In this document: piece after piece, positions 36,710-45,800 of the stretch
Layout of the letters: every line of letters begins with the position of its first letter
Position numbering within the stretch: position 1 is the first letter of the stretch
DNA from: Nostoc sp. FACHB-973
Lineage (GTDB): Bacteria > Cyanobacteriota > Cyanobacteriia > Cyanobacteriales > Nostocaceae
DNA length: 64,000 bases
Assembly: GCF_014698115.1 (NCBI RefSeq)
Contig: NZ_JACJSJ010000009.1
Coordinates: 79,692-143,691 of the forward strand
Direction of reading: 5' to 3'
Translations under genes and position numbers: made by a program
The notes under the pieces: model-generated
The model's input: only the letters and a program-made list of their open reading frames with translations
The model's database searches: none
Told to the model about the DNA's origin: nothing

Positions 36710-38125
36710 ATGTTGATTCAATCATCTGGCTTGTCCAAGGTAAAAGATTCAGTCACAGAAAAAATCTTTTTGGGCAATCAACCAAATGCTGAGTTAATTG
36801 CAATTCTGGCAGTATACTTTGTCCAAGGAATTTTAGGGCTATCGCGTCTAGCTGTAAGCTTTTTCCTCAAAGATGAATTGCTATTAAGTCCAGTACAGGT
36901 ATCGGCTCTATTGGGAATTACCTTCCTACCTTGGATGATTAAGCCAGTGTTTGGTTTTATCTCTGATGGCTTACCGATATTTGGCTATCGCAGGCGTCCT
37001 TATTTGATTTTATCCGGGATACTCGGAACTGTTTCCTGGGTAAGTATGGCAACAATAGTTCATACTAGCTGGGCAGCTACAGTAGCGATCGCTCTTAGTT
37101 CTCTCTCTGTTGCAATGAGTGATGTGATAGTTGACTCACTGGTTGTGGAACGAGCTAGAGGCGAATCACAAGCGAAAGCCGGTTCACTACAATCTCTGTG
37201 TTGGGGTGCTTCTGCGATCGGAGGTTTGATAACAGCATACTTTAGCGGTCTGCTCCTACAATACTTTACTACCTACACTGTCTTTTGCATTACCGCCTCA
37301 TTTCCTTTGATTGTTTCAGGGGTAGCTTGGTTAATTGCTGAGTCTCCCATTGGCAAAGATGCTAAAGACACTAATCAAACTAACTCTGTAACAATCAAAC
37401 ATCAACTGGGGCAACTACGCCAAGCCCTGAGCCAAAAAACAATTTGGCTACCAACACTATTTATCTTCATCTGGCAAGCTACTCCAAGTGCCGATTCAGC
37501 CTTTTTCTACTTCACTACCAACGAACTACACTTTGAACCAGAATTTTTAGGACGGGTGCATTTGGTGACAAGTTTCGCTTCTTTAGCAGGTGTTTGGATT
37601 TTTCAACGTTTCCTCAAAAGCATTCCTTTTCGTGTGATTTTTACTTGGAGTGCCGTTCTTTCCTCAATTTTGGGGATGACGATGATGTTGTTAGTAACTC
37701 ACACTAATCGGCTCTTGGGTATAGATGACCACTGGTTTAGTTTGGGTGATAGTCTTATTCTCTCTGTGATGGGGAAAATTGCCTTTATGCAAGTGATGGT
37801 GCTAGCAGCAAGGCTGTGTCCTTCTGGAGTAGAAGCAACATTATTTGCCTTGTTAATGTCAGTGTTCAATTTAGGAGGAAGCGTTTCCCATGCATTTGGG
37901 GCATTAATTACCCATTGGCTGGGAATTACAGCAACGAACTTTGATTTGCTTTGGCTGTTGGTGCTAATTACTAACCTCAGTACGCTGTTACCTCTACCAT
38001 TTGTCAGCTGGTTACCTAATGCTGAAGATAAAATTCAGACATCAAAGGATGAGCAACAAGCATTTTTGCCGGATTTAATACCTGATTTAGTAGTCAGAGA
38101 ACCAGAGTCAGGAGTAGTTGAGTAA
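36710..38125 (+). CDS. Folate/biopterin transporter (BT1 family, MFS)
   Basis: The 471-residue protein has about 12 transmembrane helices. BT1 signatures are AVYFVQGILGLSRLAVSFFL near the start, then LLSPVQVSALLGITFLPWMIKPVFGFISDGLP and GYRRRPYLIL, and SDVIVDSLVVERARGE in the loop before helix 5. Cyanobacterial and plastid members move folates or pterins across the inner membrane. It is a single gene. A relic of a Uma2 gene begins at its stop codon. Confidence 0.92.
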   Translation: MLIQSSGLSKVKDSVTEKIFLGNQPNAELIAILAVYFVQGILGLSRLAVSFFLKDELLLSPVQVSALLGITFLPWMIKPVFGFISDGLPIFGYRRRPYLILSGILGTVSWVSMATIVHTSWAATVAIALSSLSVAMSDVIVDSLVVERARGESQAKAGSLQSLCWGASAIGGLITAYFSGLLLQYFTTYTVFCITASFPLIVSGVAWLIAESPIGKDAKDTNQTNSVTIKHQLGQLRQALSQKTIWLPTLFIFIWQATPSADSAFFYFTTNELHFEPEFLGRVHLVTSFASLAGVWIFQRFLKSIPFRVIFTWSAVLSSILGMTMMLLVTHTNRLLGIDDHWFSLGDSLILSVMGKIAFMQVMVLAARLCPSGVEATLFALLMSVFNLGGSVSHAFGALITHWLGITATNFDLLWLLVLITNLSTLLPLPFVSWLPNAEDKIQTSKDEQQAFLPDLIPDLVVREPESGVVE

Positions 38126-38204
38126 TCTAGAACAGGAAGCTGAAAAAGCAGAACCTTTGGCAGCAAAATTGCGGGAGTTAAATATCGACCGAGATCAAAT
38201 TTAG
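38124..38204 (+). pseudogene. C-terminal remnant of a Uma2 family gene
   Basis: The frame beginning 38124 reads NLEQEAEKAEPLAAKLRELN then IDRDQI and TAG. This matches the helical tail of Uma2 proteins (compare EERAERLAAKLRELNIDPD in the gene at 19437). It has no start or nuclease domain. The 5' edge lies at the transporter stop, so a deletion or rearrangement probably fused the two sequences. Confidence 0.75.
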
Positions 38205-38813
38205 ACTACTGCGATCGCTACTAAATCAACAAATATAAATTCTTTTCTGGTAAAAAGCCCCTAGTAACTTTTCGAGTTGAGGGCGAGTTTTTTCACGCAA
38301 TCAAATAGGAATTATATAGTATCAGCTTATATATCTATATATATATGATGATATAATTTTATATTCCTGTACTGATAATTTTACTATTTTATTTATACAC
38401 GAAAAAGCGCTCGAGAGTTTTGCTCACCCAAGCGCTTCCCCGTATAACTTTGTACCAACTCACTAGTTTGATGCAACATTTGTAATCTGCAATACCCCCT
38501 TAGGAAGGAGGATTGCGGGGATAACTTGTGACAAACATGTGGTGAAATGGTATCACTCCTTGCACTAACTAAGAATATCTCTTGTGCGTTCAAACCAAGG
38601 TTCTGGTGAGTGACACTTTATCAACTGACACTAGTTAAAAACGACTCACTGTGAAGAGTAGCTGAAAATACCAAGCAATCATGTAGCAAATTTATAAATA
38701 TACTATAAAAACTGATAATTTATTGCCCATCGCCTCAGGTAGAGTGCAAATAAAATACTTCAACTTCTGCGGCAAATGTACTGTAAAAGATCAGTAGGGA
38801 ATGATCAAGGATG

Positions 38814-38920
38814 AGGATTAGGGACTAGGGACTGGGGACTGGGGACTGGGGACTGGGGACTGGGAAATAATTCTTTTAACTACTAATACCCAGCACCCAG
38901 TATCCAGTACCCAATCCCGA
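38814..38920. repeat. Heptamer repeats in inverted arrangement
   Basis: Five or more GGGGACT units are followed, after AAATAATTCTTTTAACTAC, by complementary ACCCAGT / TACCCAG units. The block can form a long stem and has the same layout as 11350-11440. Confidence 0.8.
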
Positions 38921-38943
38921 TAATTTTTGAATACTGAATCGAC

Positions 38944-38978
38944 GTTCTAGGTATGTGGTAAGATTATTTCCCTAGAAC
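38944..38978. promoter_or_regulatory. Inverted repeat upstream of aminotransferase gene
   Basis: GTTCTAGG and CCTAGAAC are separated by 19 bases, about 215 bases before the ATG at 39195. It could be an operator or RNA hairpin. There is no direct evidence of function. Confidence 0.3.
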
Positions 38979-39194
38979 AGAGGTATTATCTAAGTTGAAG
39001 TCTCATGTAAATAAATTGCAAAGGTCAAGCTGACCGTTGATTAACTCCCGCGATACTTTGACTATAAACTTGAAAAATACACAATAAGACTGGTGACAAA
39101 CTGAGTGTGATTTGTAGAGAAATATCTAGAATTTGCTACCAGACTTAACCAACTTCCGAAAATTTTGACTCTTATTTGACTTTAGGATAGACAC

Positions 39195-40346
39195 ATGAAC
39201 GATAAGCTGATGCTGATGATTCCTGGTCCAACCCCAGTACCAGAAGCTGCCTTGCTGGCATTGGCCAAGCATCCGATTGGACACCGGACTAGTGAATTTA
39301 GCAACATCTTGGGAGAAGTGACGGAAAACCTCAAGTGGCTGCACCAAACTCAAAGTGATGTGCTGATGCTGAATGTCAGTGGTACGGGTGCTGTAGAAGC
39401 TGGCATAATTAATTTTCTCTCTCCAGGCGATCGCATTTTAGTTGGTTCTAACGGCAAATTTGGCGAACGTTGGGTAGAAATCGGTCAAGCCTACGGTTTG
39501 AATGTAGAAGAAGTTAAGGTTGAATGGGGAAAACCTTTAGATCCAGAAGTATTTGCCCAAAAACTCCAAGCAGATACCCAAAAGGAAATCAAGGCTGTCA
39601 TCATCACCCACAGCGAAACCTCGACGGGTGTACTAAATGACCTAGAAAGCATCAACCGCCATGTCAAAGAACACGGTGAAGCTTTAATTATCGTTGATGC
39701 TGTGACTAGCTTGGGTGCGTTCAATTTACCCGTGGATGCTTGGGGCTTGGATGTAGTCGCCTCTGGTTCCCAGAAAGGTTATATGATCCCACCCGGATTG
39801 GGTTTTGTCTCTGTTAGCCCCAAAGCTTGGGAAGCTTATAAAACCGCAAAATTACCGAAATATTATCTCGATTTAGGCAAATATCGGAAATCGGCAGCCA
39901 AAAATACAACTCCATTTACTCCTCCTGTGAACATGATCGTAGCGCTGCACACCACGTTGCGAATCATGAAAGAAGAAGGCTTAGAGTCAATATTTACTAG
40001 ACACGAACGGCTGAAAAATGCTACCCGCGCTGCCATTAAAGGATTGAACTTACCCCTGTTTGCAGCAGACAGTCACGCTAGTCCAGCGATTACATCTGTA
40101 GCGCCACAGGGAATTGAATCGGATAAGATTCGGTCATTGATGAAAAAGCGCTTTGATATTGCTTTAGCAGGCGGTCAAGACCATCTGAGCAATAAAATTT
40201 TCCGCATAGGTCACTTGGGTTTTGTGAGCGATCGCGATATCCTCAGCTGCATAGCATCCTTAGAAGTTACCTTAAGAGAACTTGGCTATGAAGACTTCGC
40301 CCCTGGAGGTGGTGTCGCAGCAGCAGCTAAAGTCTTTACAGAATAG
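39195..40346 (+). CDS. Class V aminotransferase (alanine/serine-glyoxylate type)
   Basis: The 383-residue PLP enzyme has MIPGPTPVPEAAL and IGHRTSEFS at the start, SGTGAVEAG for phosphate binding, Asp168 in IIVDAVTSLG, and the Schiff-base Lys194 in SGSQKGYMIPPG. Close relatives are photorespiratory alanine/serine-glyoxylate aminotransferases; in Anabaena the same family was once described as a soluble-hydrogenase 42 kDa subunit. It probably removes glyoxylate in the cytoplasm. It is a single gene with a strong terminator at 40416-40449. Confidence 0.92.
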   Translation: MNDKLMLMIPGPTPVPEAALLALAKHPIGHRTSEFSNILGEVTENLKWLHQTQSDVLMLNVSGTGAVEAGIINFLSPGDRILVGSNGKFGERWVEIGQAYGLNVEEVKVEWGKPLDPEVFAQKLQADTQKEIKAVIITHSETSTGVLNDLESINRHVKEHGEALIIVDAVTSLGAFNLPVDAWGLDVVASGSQKGYMIPPGLGFVSVSPKAWEAYKTAKLPKYYLDLGKYRKSAAKNTTPFTPPVNMIVALHTTLRIMKEEGLESIFTRHERLKNATRAAIKGLNLPLFAADSHASPAITSVAPQGIESDKIRSLMKKRFDIALAGGQDHLSNKIFRIGHLGFVSDRDILSCIASLEVTLRELGYEDFAPGGGVAAAAKVFTE

Positions 40347-40415
40347 TCATTAGTTATTAGTCATTGGTTATTGTTAACTAACAAAGGACAAATGACGAAG
40401 GACAAAGGACAAATT

Positions 40416-40449
40416 AAAAGAGCGAGTAGAATTATCAACTCGCTCTTTT
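40416..40449 (+). terminator. Rho-independent terminator
   Basis: AAAAGAGCGAGT and ACTCGCTCTTTT form a perfect 12-bp stem with a 10-base loop and T-rich end, 70 bases after the aminotransferase stop. Confidence 0.85.
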
Positions 40450-40649
40450 GATTTGTATGTAAATGAGTAAAAACCGCTAGAGACAATTTCCCCATATATC
40501 AACCTTTGGATAAGTTAGAGTGAATATGATATGCCTCAATTCTTTTGAATGAGCTACTCATCAACTACCCTCACTTTAATTTATATCCAGTTAATAACCA
40601 ACAAGCTAGCACGATCGCCTTTCCTCCTTTTGAATTTTAAATTCCCTAA

Positions 40650-40841
40650 TTATGCCGTCTCTAACCAATCATAAATTTGCTCTAACTGCTCTAGAGTAAT
40701 CAAGCCATACTGCCAAAGAATCATTGGCAAAGGACCTGGATCTTGCTCCCGATGACGAAGCGCCACCGCTAGTGAAGCTGTGGAAATTGCCAAATCTTCT
40801 TGCAAAAAATTAATAAGTCGAGAATATTTTGATGGTGACAT
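40650..40841 (-). CDS. DUF2949 protein
   Basis: The 63-residue protein reads SKYSRLINFLQEDLAISTAS, RHREQDPGPLPMILWQYGLI and TLEQLEQIYDWLE, matching the small cyanobacterial DUF2949 family of unknown function. It is all-helical and cytoplasmic. I chose ATG 40841 because AGGAGG lies ten bases upstream; the frame extends to 40877, but that part would overlap the ribosome site. Confidence 0.87.
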   Translation of the reverse strand: MSPSKYSRLINFLQEDLAISTASLAVALRHREQDPGPLPMILWQYGLITLEQLEQIYDWLETA

Positions 40842-41357
40842 TTGTATTTCACCTCCTGGTGCAGAGTGTATTGTCATATATCAGTTCACCATTACTTGCT
40901 AGCTAGTAGCCAATATTTCATGTGTCACTGTACCGTTATCAACCATACAGCTAGACCCAGTTTTCTTGGTCTACCTAAAAACAGGCTTCTCATAGAGGGT
41001 CTAGGAAATAAAAATTTTTCTACGAATCATCTGCTCGAATTTCAAGCAGTATTATTACCTATTTAAATTGACTCCATCTTATTTACTTCTGTGCTTTAGT
41101 TTATTACACATGTAGTAACAAAGATTCCATAGCCTATACTCACCTATGGGCGACTATTTACACTTACGCCTAAGGGAATATTTTTGCGACCAAACCTTAA
41201 AACTGCGATTTCAGCTTGAAGACCGTAGGACTTTACATTATTACCACAGTTTTTAAATAGTAGCCTCATAACTGACTGTTTTACCACATAAAGTGACATT
41301 TTTTACAAAAAAAACATAGATTTTGATAACTTTAGCTCTAAAAAAAGCACCAGAGTC
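40842..41357. other. Intergenic region
   Basis: About 515 AT-rich bases upstream of the DUF2949 gene and beyond the DUF192 gene. An open frame on the forward strand (40842-41066) has no domain and overlaps the DUF2949 promoter. Nothing else is clear. Confidence 0.45.
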
Positions 41358-41864
41358 TCAAAACTCAATTTTGATAGTATCGCCGACTTTTAAATTTAAC
41401 TCGGCAGCTCGTCCAGACCGAAGTTCAATCACCTTGTCAATTAGTGTACTTGGACCATAGGTGGGACAAGGCTCATTAGCACAAGGGGGCGCACCAGCTT
41501 GAATATATTTAACTACACCATTTTGTAGAAATACCATATCCAAAGCCACAGGTACATTCTTCATCCAAAAACTGACTGGTTGCGCTGAAGGGAACCCAAA
41601 CAACATTCCTCGGTCATCTGGCAAAGCTGGTCGATACATCAAACCCATTGCTTGCTGTTGTGGCGTCTTTGCCACTTCCAGCTGAATCGTTGTGCCATTG
41701 GGAACAATGGCTTTAGCAGAAATTGGTAGTTTTTGACCTAAATTTTCTGGTGCTGGAGTTTCAGAACCAGATGTGGGGGACGAAGGTATAGCTGTTGTTG
41801 GCATAGAACAACCCATCAGCAAGATACCTAGCAATATTGAGAGCAAGCTTAGCCAACGAGTCAT
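41358..41864 (-). CDS. DUF192 lipoprotein
   Basis: The 168-residue protein has a lipoprotein signal with lipobox LLMGC (Cys19), then a Pro/Ser linker and the DUF192 domain: KTPQQQAMGLMYRPALPDDRGMLFGF, VSFWMKNVPVALDMVFL, GAPPCANEPCPTYGP and RAAELNLKVGDTIKIEF. DUF192 has no settled function; the two Cys in the ANEPCPTYGP segment are typical of cyanobacterial members. It lies 117 bases after the response-regulator gene on the same strand and may be cotranscribed. Confidence 0.9.
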   Translation of the reverse strand: MTRWLSLLSILLGILLMGCSMPTTAIPSSPTSGSETPAPENLGQKLPISAKAIVPNGTTIQLEVAKTPQQQAMGLMYRPALPDDRGMLFGFPSAQPVSFWMKNVPVALDMVFLQNGVVKYIQAGAPPCANEPCPTYGPSTLIDKVIELRSGRAAELNLKVGDTIKIEF

Positions 41865-41981
41865 ATAGTTTTTTGATTCTGTAATTTAGATTTCAATTTT
41901 ACAGAATTTACACGATTTTGGATTTTAGATTTTAGATTTTGGATTAGGAATTGCTTTAGTGCATTTGACTTCACGGCGGTA

Positions 41982-42668
41982 CTAGGATTCTCTCAAAACG
42001 TACCCGACGCCGCGCACCGTTTGTATGAGGCGCTTTTGACCTTCATCTTCGATTTTCAAGCGTAAGTAGCGAATGTATACTTCAATTACATTCGATTCAC
42101 CCAGAAAGTCGTAACCCCAAACATTTTCTAGAATTTGTTCGCGGGTTAACACCTCACGGGGATGTTCCATTAAGAATTTTAATAGTTCAAATTCCTTCAT
42201 TGTCAAGTCAATTGCCCGTCCGTTGTGTATTGCACGGCGAGTTGCTATGTCTAAAATTAGATCCCCAAAGCGTAATTGCTCCGTGGTATCCACATCGGGT
42301 TTTAAGTAGAGGCGAATTAACTTCAAAAAGTCTTCTGAGCGGTAAGGCTTGAGGATGTAGTCATCAGCTCCAGCTTCTAGACAGGCTACACGATCGTCAA
42401 CTGTATCCCTTGCCATTAAAATCAACACAGGCGATCGCATACCAGTGCTTCTCAGATTTTTGCACAATGAGAGTCCTGATTCTCCTGCGAGCATCCGGTC
42501 TAAAACAATTAAAGCAGGCTGGCGATCGCGGCAGTGTTGCAACCCACTAGTCGCATCATGAGCCAAAATTGATTCATAGCCGGCTTCTTGCAAATCGCAA
42601 GCAAGCTGATTTGCTAGGTTCTCATCGGTCTCAATCACCAAAACACAGGGACTTTGAGCAACTGTCAT
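41982..42668 (-). CDS. OmpR-family response regulator
   Basis: The 228-residue protein has a receiver domain: CVLVIETDEN at the acidic pocket, phospho-acceptor Asp57 in IVLDRMLAGESGL, Lys in DDYILKPYRSEDF. The winged helix has TMKEFELLKFLMEHPREVLTREQILENVWG and IQTVRGVGYVL. The first acidic residue is Glu rather than Asp (VIETDE), which may alter phosphorylation. No histidine kinase gene is adjacent. It resembles NblR/NrrA-type cyanobacterial regulators, but I cannot assign it with confidence. Confidence 0.9.
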   Translation of the reverse strand: MTVAQSPCVLVIETDENLANQLACDLQEAGYESILAHDATSGLQHCRDRQPALIVLDRMLAGESGLSLCKNLRSTGMRSPVLILMARDTVDDRVACLEAGADDYILKPYRSEDFLKLIRLYLKPDVDTTEQLRFGDLILDIATRRAIHNGRAIDLTMKEFELLKFLMEHPREVLTREQILENVWGYDFLGESNVIEVYIRYLRLKIEDEGQKRLIQTVRGVGYVLRES

Positions 42669-43119
42669 AACAATTTGGGATATTGGATTTGGAATTGTAA
42701 AGACGTTCTCAAAAAAGTCTTTACATCAGTTAAAAGTGCAATTACGAGTTTGTAGTAATGGAAAAATCCTGATTTGACGCATTACTTAAGATGTTTTAGC
42801 ACGTTCGTCAGAATTCAGGAGTCAGGATAACTGATGATAAATGAATATACCAATCATACTAAACTCGTTAGAAATTCTGACTTGTGAACCGCAGTTGCTC
42901 TTTATGCGAACCAAAAACACCCCACTGCCTCTTCCTGGGTGTTGAATTCTGACACACGTTCAGGTATGAACCATCTAATTCTCAAATGCAATCTTAATAA
43001 CTAACTCCAAATACCATTCCTACACAAGTAATTCTGGAAGGAAATCACCAAATTGGGCATTAGGTATGGGGCATGGGGCAGAGGATAATAATTAATAACC
43101 AATGCCCAATTCCCAATAA
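42669..43119. other. Intergenic region with dispersed repeat
   Basis: About 450 bases. From 42808 to 42955 an element opens with CAGAATTCAGGAGTCAGG and closes with GTTGAATTCTGACAC, as in the family at 52187 and 59733. From 43050 heptamer-like GGGCATT units run up to the nadK end. No gene is seen. Confidence 0.5.
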
Positions 43120-44061
43120 CTACGGTAATTCTACGGAAGTTGGTTTGGCGATATGTGGCAAACCCCAACCTAATTTTTCTCGCAAAATTCGGAAAAACTC
43201 TGGCGGTTGCAGGCGAATAAATCGGACAGTATATTGCGATCGCTCTATATATACTCTATCCTCTGGTAGTACATAACACCCCCCATTCCCGTCCACCACC
43301 ATCACCAGCCGAGGAATATTGACTGGGTAGATGTTGACCGATTCTGTGTCTGGAAAAACCAATGCTCTAGAAGCTAGGGAATGTGGGCAAATGGGCACTA
43401 GCTGTAGAGCAGGTACGCCAGGAGTCACCACTGGGCCGCCAGCACTTAATGAATAAGCTGTGGAACCAGTCGGTGTAGAAACAATCACACCATCGGCTGC
43501 AATATCCACTGGCGCATGACGCCCTATGGCAATTTCAAAATGGCACATAGAGGTCAAAGGTTCCCGATGCAGCACCATTTCATTTAAGCAGAGAGCTTCC
43601 CACAATACTGAATCCCCCCGAAACACTTTGACGGTGAGCATGGCTCGTTCTTCAATTTCATACTCACCCGCCATCGCCTGCTCTATTGCTTGGGGCAATT
43701 GATTGAGGAAAGTTTCCGTCAAAAATCCCATATGGCCGGTATTCACTGTTAACAGTGGGATACCACAGGGTGCTACCTGACGAGATGCTGCTAAAACAGT
43801 GCCATCTCCTCCTAACACCACTGCAAATTTCATATCTGAGTCAAAACCAGGCGGTGTCAGGCCGTCTAAGGGGGTATGGCACACAGGACTCTCAGGGTTA
43901 GAGTAGCCCAATATGCCACCGATACTCGATGTTACACAAACATGCCAACCGGCAGCGGTTAGCTTGTCTTTTAACTCGATAGCGACACGACCCGCTATCG
44001 GTTTTACGTCATTGTAGATAATGCCTGCTTTCGGCACACTCAAATATCCAAGTTTAGGCAA
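43120..44061 (-). CDS. nadK: NAD kinase
   Basis: The 313-residue protein makes NADP from NAD and ATP. Motifs are [15 protein letters not shown] (GGDGT at 84-88), [22 protein letters not shown], and [19 protein letters not shown]. The segment after residue 40 carries about 25 residues of insertion relative to short bacterial forms, typical of one of the two cyanobacterial NAD kinases. It is cytoplasmic. The upstream spacer to ycf39 on the same strand is 140 bases, so they could share a transcript. Confidence 0.94.
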   Translation of the reverse strand: MPKLGYLSVPKAGIIYNDVKPIAGRVAIELKDKLTAAGWHVCVTSSIGGILGYSNPESPVCHTPLDGLTPPGFDSDMKFAVVLGGDGTVLAASRQVAPCGIPLLTVNTGHMGFLTETFLNQLPQAIEQAMAGEYEIEERAMLTVKVFRGDSVLWEALCLNEMVLHREPLTSMCHFEIAIGRHAPVDIAADGVIVSTPTGSTAYSLSAGGPVVTPGVPALQLVPICPHSLASRALVFPDTESVNIYPVNIPRLVMVVDGNGGCYVLPEDRVYIERSQYTVRFIRLQPPEFFRILREKLGWGLPHIAKPTSVELP

Positions 44062-44202
44062 TGCTCTGTATTATGTAATCGTTACACATTTTTGACCATG
44101 TAGTCATTAATTTAGCTAAATCCGGCAGAAGGTTGGGCTGTACCGCAAGTGGTCAGCACTGGGTAGTTCACAGTCAAATGCCTGGATTTGGCAGTCTAAT
44201 GG

Positions 44203-45201
44203 CTATTGGCTATTGGCTTTTGAAGATTGTTTAAAAGGAGTTTTTTTAGATTTCTGTTTTTTGTTTTTATTTTTTTCGTAGTCTAACTCTTTAAGCTTCT
44301 TCATAATTCGGCTGAAGTACTCTTGTAGATAGCTTTCTAGAGTTGTGGTTTGTTCTCGATCTAAGCCAAACACTGTGTAAACTTCATCCATTGAAGCATT
44401 TAACTGTTTACCACTAGCCAATACTTCTGTAAACGCCAGTCTGTCGGCGATGTTCCATCCCCACTGGAAGAAGCGCATTAAGCCCCGCACAGCACGGAGT
44501 AAGTTTATTGGCATTCGTGTGACTCTGGCTTCTTTTCCAGATAAGCGTTCGCACAGGTTAATGATTTCTTCTGCACTCCATGCACGAGTACCTACTACGG
44601 GAAAAGCTTGGTTTTCTGTTTCTGGTACACTCAAGGCGCGGATAGCAAATTTAGCGATGTCCTGGGTGTCCATGTAGGCGATGGGAGAAGATTGACCAGT
44701 TACCCAAACTGGCTGTGCTTCCAAAATGGGAATCCCGTATTGACCGATTAACCCTTGCATAAAACCAGCTAACCGCAAGATGGTGTAATTCAAGCCAGAT
44801 TCAATCAAGAAGAGTTCTGTACACCGCTTAATTTCCATCAGCGGCACTTCTGGGTATTTATCGGCATCTAAAATCGAGAAGAAGATAAAACGCTCTACAC
44901 CTGCTGCCTTTGCGGCTTGAATTAATGCTACTTTTCCGTCCCAGTCCACTTGTTTGATACTTTGTGAATCTGTAGCGCGAGATGTTGAGGCATCAATGAC
45001 TTGGGTTACCCCTTCTAATGCTTCTGCTAAGGTGTCCGGGTAACGCAAACTTCCCGATACAAGCTCCGCACCCCATTCTTTAAGAAAAGCTGCTTTTTTA
45101 GTGCTGCGGACAAGACAGCGTACTTTATATCCCTCATCGATAGCACGACGAGCCACTTGTCTTCCTAAGGTGCCAGTGGCACCGACGATTAATAATGTCA
45201 T
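44203..45201 (-). CDS. ycf39: Ycf39-like photosystem II assembly factor
   Basis: The 332-residue atypical short-chain dehydrogenase has the NADP Rossmann motif VGATGTLGRQVARRA and VRCLVRSTKKA, FIFFSILDADKYPEVPLMEIKRCTE, and YTILRLAGFMQGLI. The usual YxxxK dyad is lacking, as in Ycf39/HCF244. Ycf39 works with Hlip proteins to deliver chlorophyll to newly made D1. The last 30 residues are a Lys-rich tail, longer than in homologues I recall. It lies beside petM on the same strand. Confidence 0.92.
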   Translation of the reverse strand: MTLLIVGATGTLGRQVARRAIDEGYKVRCLVRSTKKAAFLKEWGAELVSGSLRYPDTLAEALEGVTQVIDASTSRATDSQSIKQVDWDGKVALIQAAKAAGVERFIFFSILDADKYPEVPLMEIKRCTELFLIESGLNYTILRLAGFMQGLIGQYGIPILEAQPVWVTGQSSPIAYMDTQDIAKFAIRALSVPETENQAFPVVGTRAWSAEEIINLCERLSGKEARVTRMPINLLRAVRGLMRFFQWGWNIADRLAFTEVLASGKQLNASMDEVYTVFGLDREQTTTLESYLQEYFSRIMKKLKELDYEKNKNKKQKSKKTPFKQSSKANSQ

Positions 45202-45313
45202 GAGGGTTGTAATATATCTTAATGTTTTATGAAAAGAATCTTATCAGAATAACCTAATGCAAACAAAAGTTTACATCTTTTTCAGAAAATCAATTGAATT
45301 CGAGAAGCTCATG

Positions 45314-45349
45314 AAAAAGTTGCCGTCCGGTTAGCGGACAAGCTTTTTT
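45314..45349. terminator. Terminator-like hairpin downstream of petM
   Basis: GTCCG-GTTAG-CGGAC with flanking AAAAAGTTG and AAGCTTTTTT forms a hairpin with T-runs on both strands. It lies 105 bases after the petM stop (reverse) and also just upstream of the ycf39 start. Confidence 0.55.
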
Positions 45350-45369
45350 CTGAGTTAGCTGTGAAAAAG

Positions 45370-45400
45370 GGAGTGGGGAGTGGGGAGTGGGGAGTAGGGG
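45370..45400. repeat. Short tandem heptamer repeats
   Basis: Four GGGGAGT units lie in tandem between ycf39 and petM. Confidence 0.8.
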
Positions 45401-45427
45401 AGATGATAGTAATTCCTAACTCCTAGT

Positions 45428-45447
45428 AGACGCGATTAATCGCGTCT
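45428..45447. repeat. 20-bp perfect palindrome
   Basis: AGACGCGATTAATCGCGTCT is a perfect palindrome six bases beyond the petM stop. A one-mismatch copy is at 57511-57530 (ATGAAT centre). It is a dispersed palindromic repeat that may form an RNA hairpin. Confidence 0.8.
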
Positions 45448-45453
45448 CTACTT

Positions 45454-45558
45454 CTATTCTTCTCCGCCTTGAATTTTCAGTAATAATGCGCCTAAGCCCC
45501 AGCCGACGAAGATTAAACTGAAGGACAATAGAGCTGCATTCAAAATTTCGGCGCCCAT
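45454..45558 (-). CDS. petM: Cytochrome b6-f complex subunit PetM
   Basis: The 34-residue protein starts [20 protein letters not shown], continues GLGALLLKI and ends QGGEE. It is the single-helix PetM subunit of the cytochrome b6-f complex in the thylakoid membrane. It is shorter than usual gene-finding cut-offs. An AAGGAGA ribosome site lies 8-10 bases before the ATG at 45558. The ycf39-petM neighbourhood, on the same strand, is familiar from other cyanobacteria. Confidence 0.95.
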   Translation of the reverse strand: MGAEILNAALLSFSLIFVGWGLGALLLKIQGGEE

Positions 45559-45707
45559 TGGTGTGATTCTCCTTATGCAAATTAGTTTGTTGAAACTAGG
45601 TCTGCCAGAAGCTATTCAATAGTTGCTGTGGCATTAGACCTGTGTAAATAATTCTAAACTAGTTTAGCAGGTAATCCCTACTGGTTTTGGAGGCAATCTC
45701 TACTGTG

Positions 45708-45762
45708 GAGGGGGGATGAGGGGGATGAGGGAGATAAGGGAAATGAGGGAGATGAGGGAGTT
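45708..45762. repeat. Purine-rich tandem repeats upstream of pdxA
   Basis: Units of GGGGGATGA / GGGAGATGA type repeat about six times, ending 40 bases before the pdxA ATG. They may sit in the pdxA leader. Confidence 0.75.
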
Positions 45763-45800
45763 CTGGAGGCAGGGGGAAAATATAATTATGAGAAAATTTT

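Larger units (their letters stand above)
38205..39194. other. Long intergenic region with repeats
   Basis: About 990 bases. It includes an alternating TA tract (38325-38360), a heptamer-repeat hairpin (38814-38920) and an inverted repeat GTTCTAGG...CCTAGAAC (38944-38978) upstream of the aminotransferase gene. The reverse open frame 38393-38593 has no ribosome site or domain. No gene is supported. Confidence 0.5.

Noticed and set aside
38393..38593. 66-residue reverse open frame
   Set aside because: No ribosome site, no domain, and the codon pattern is unconvincing.
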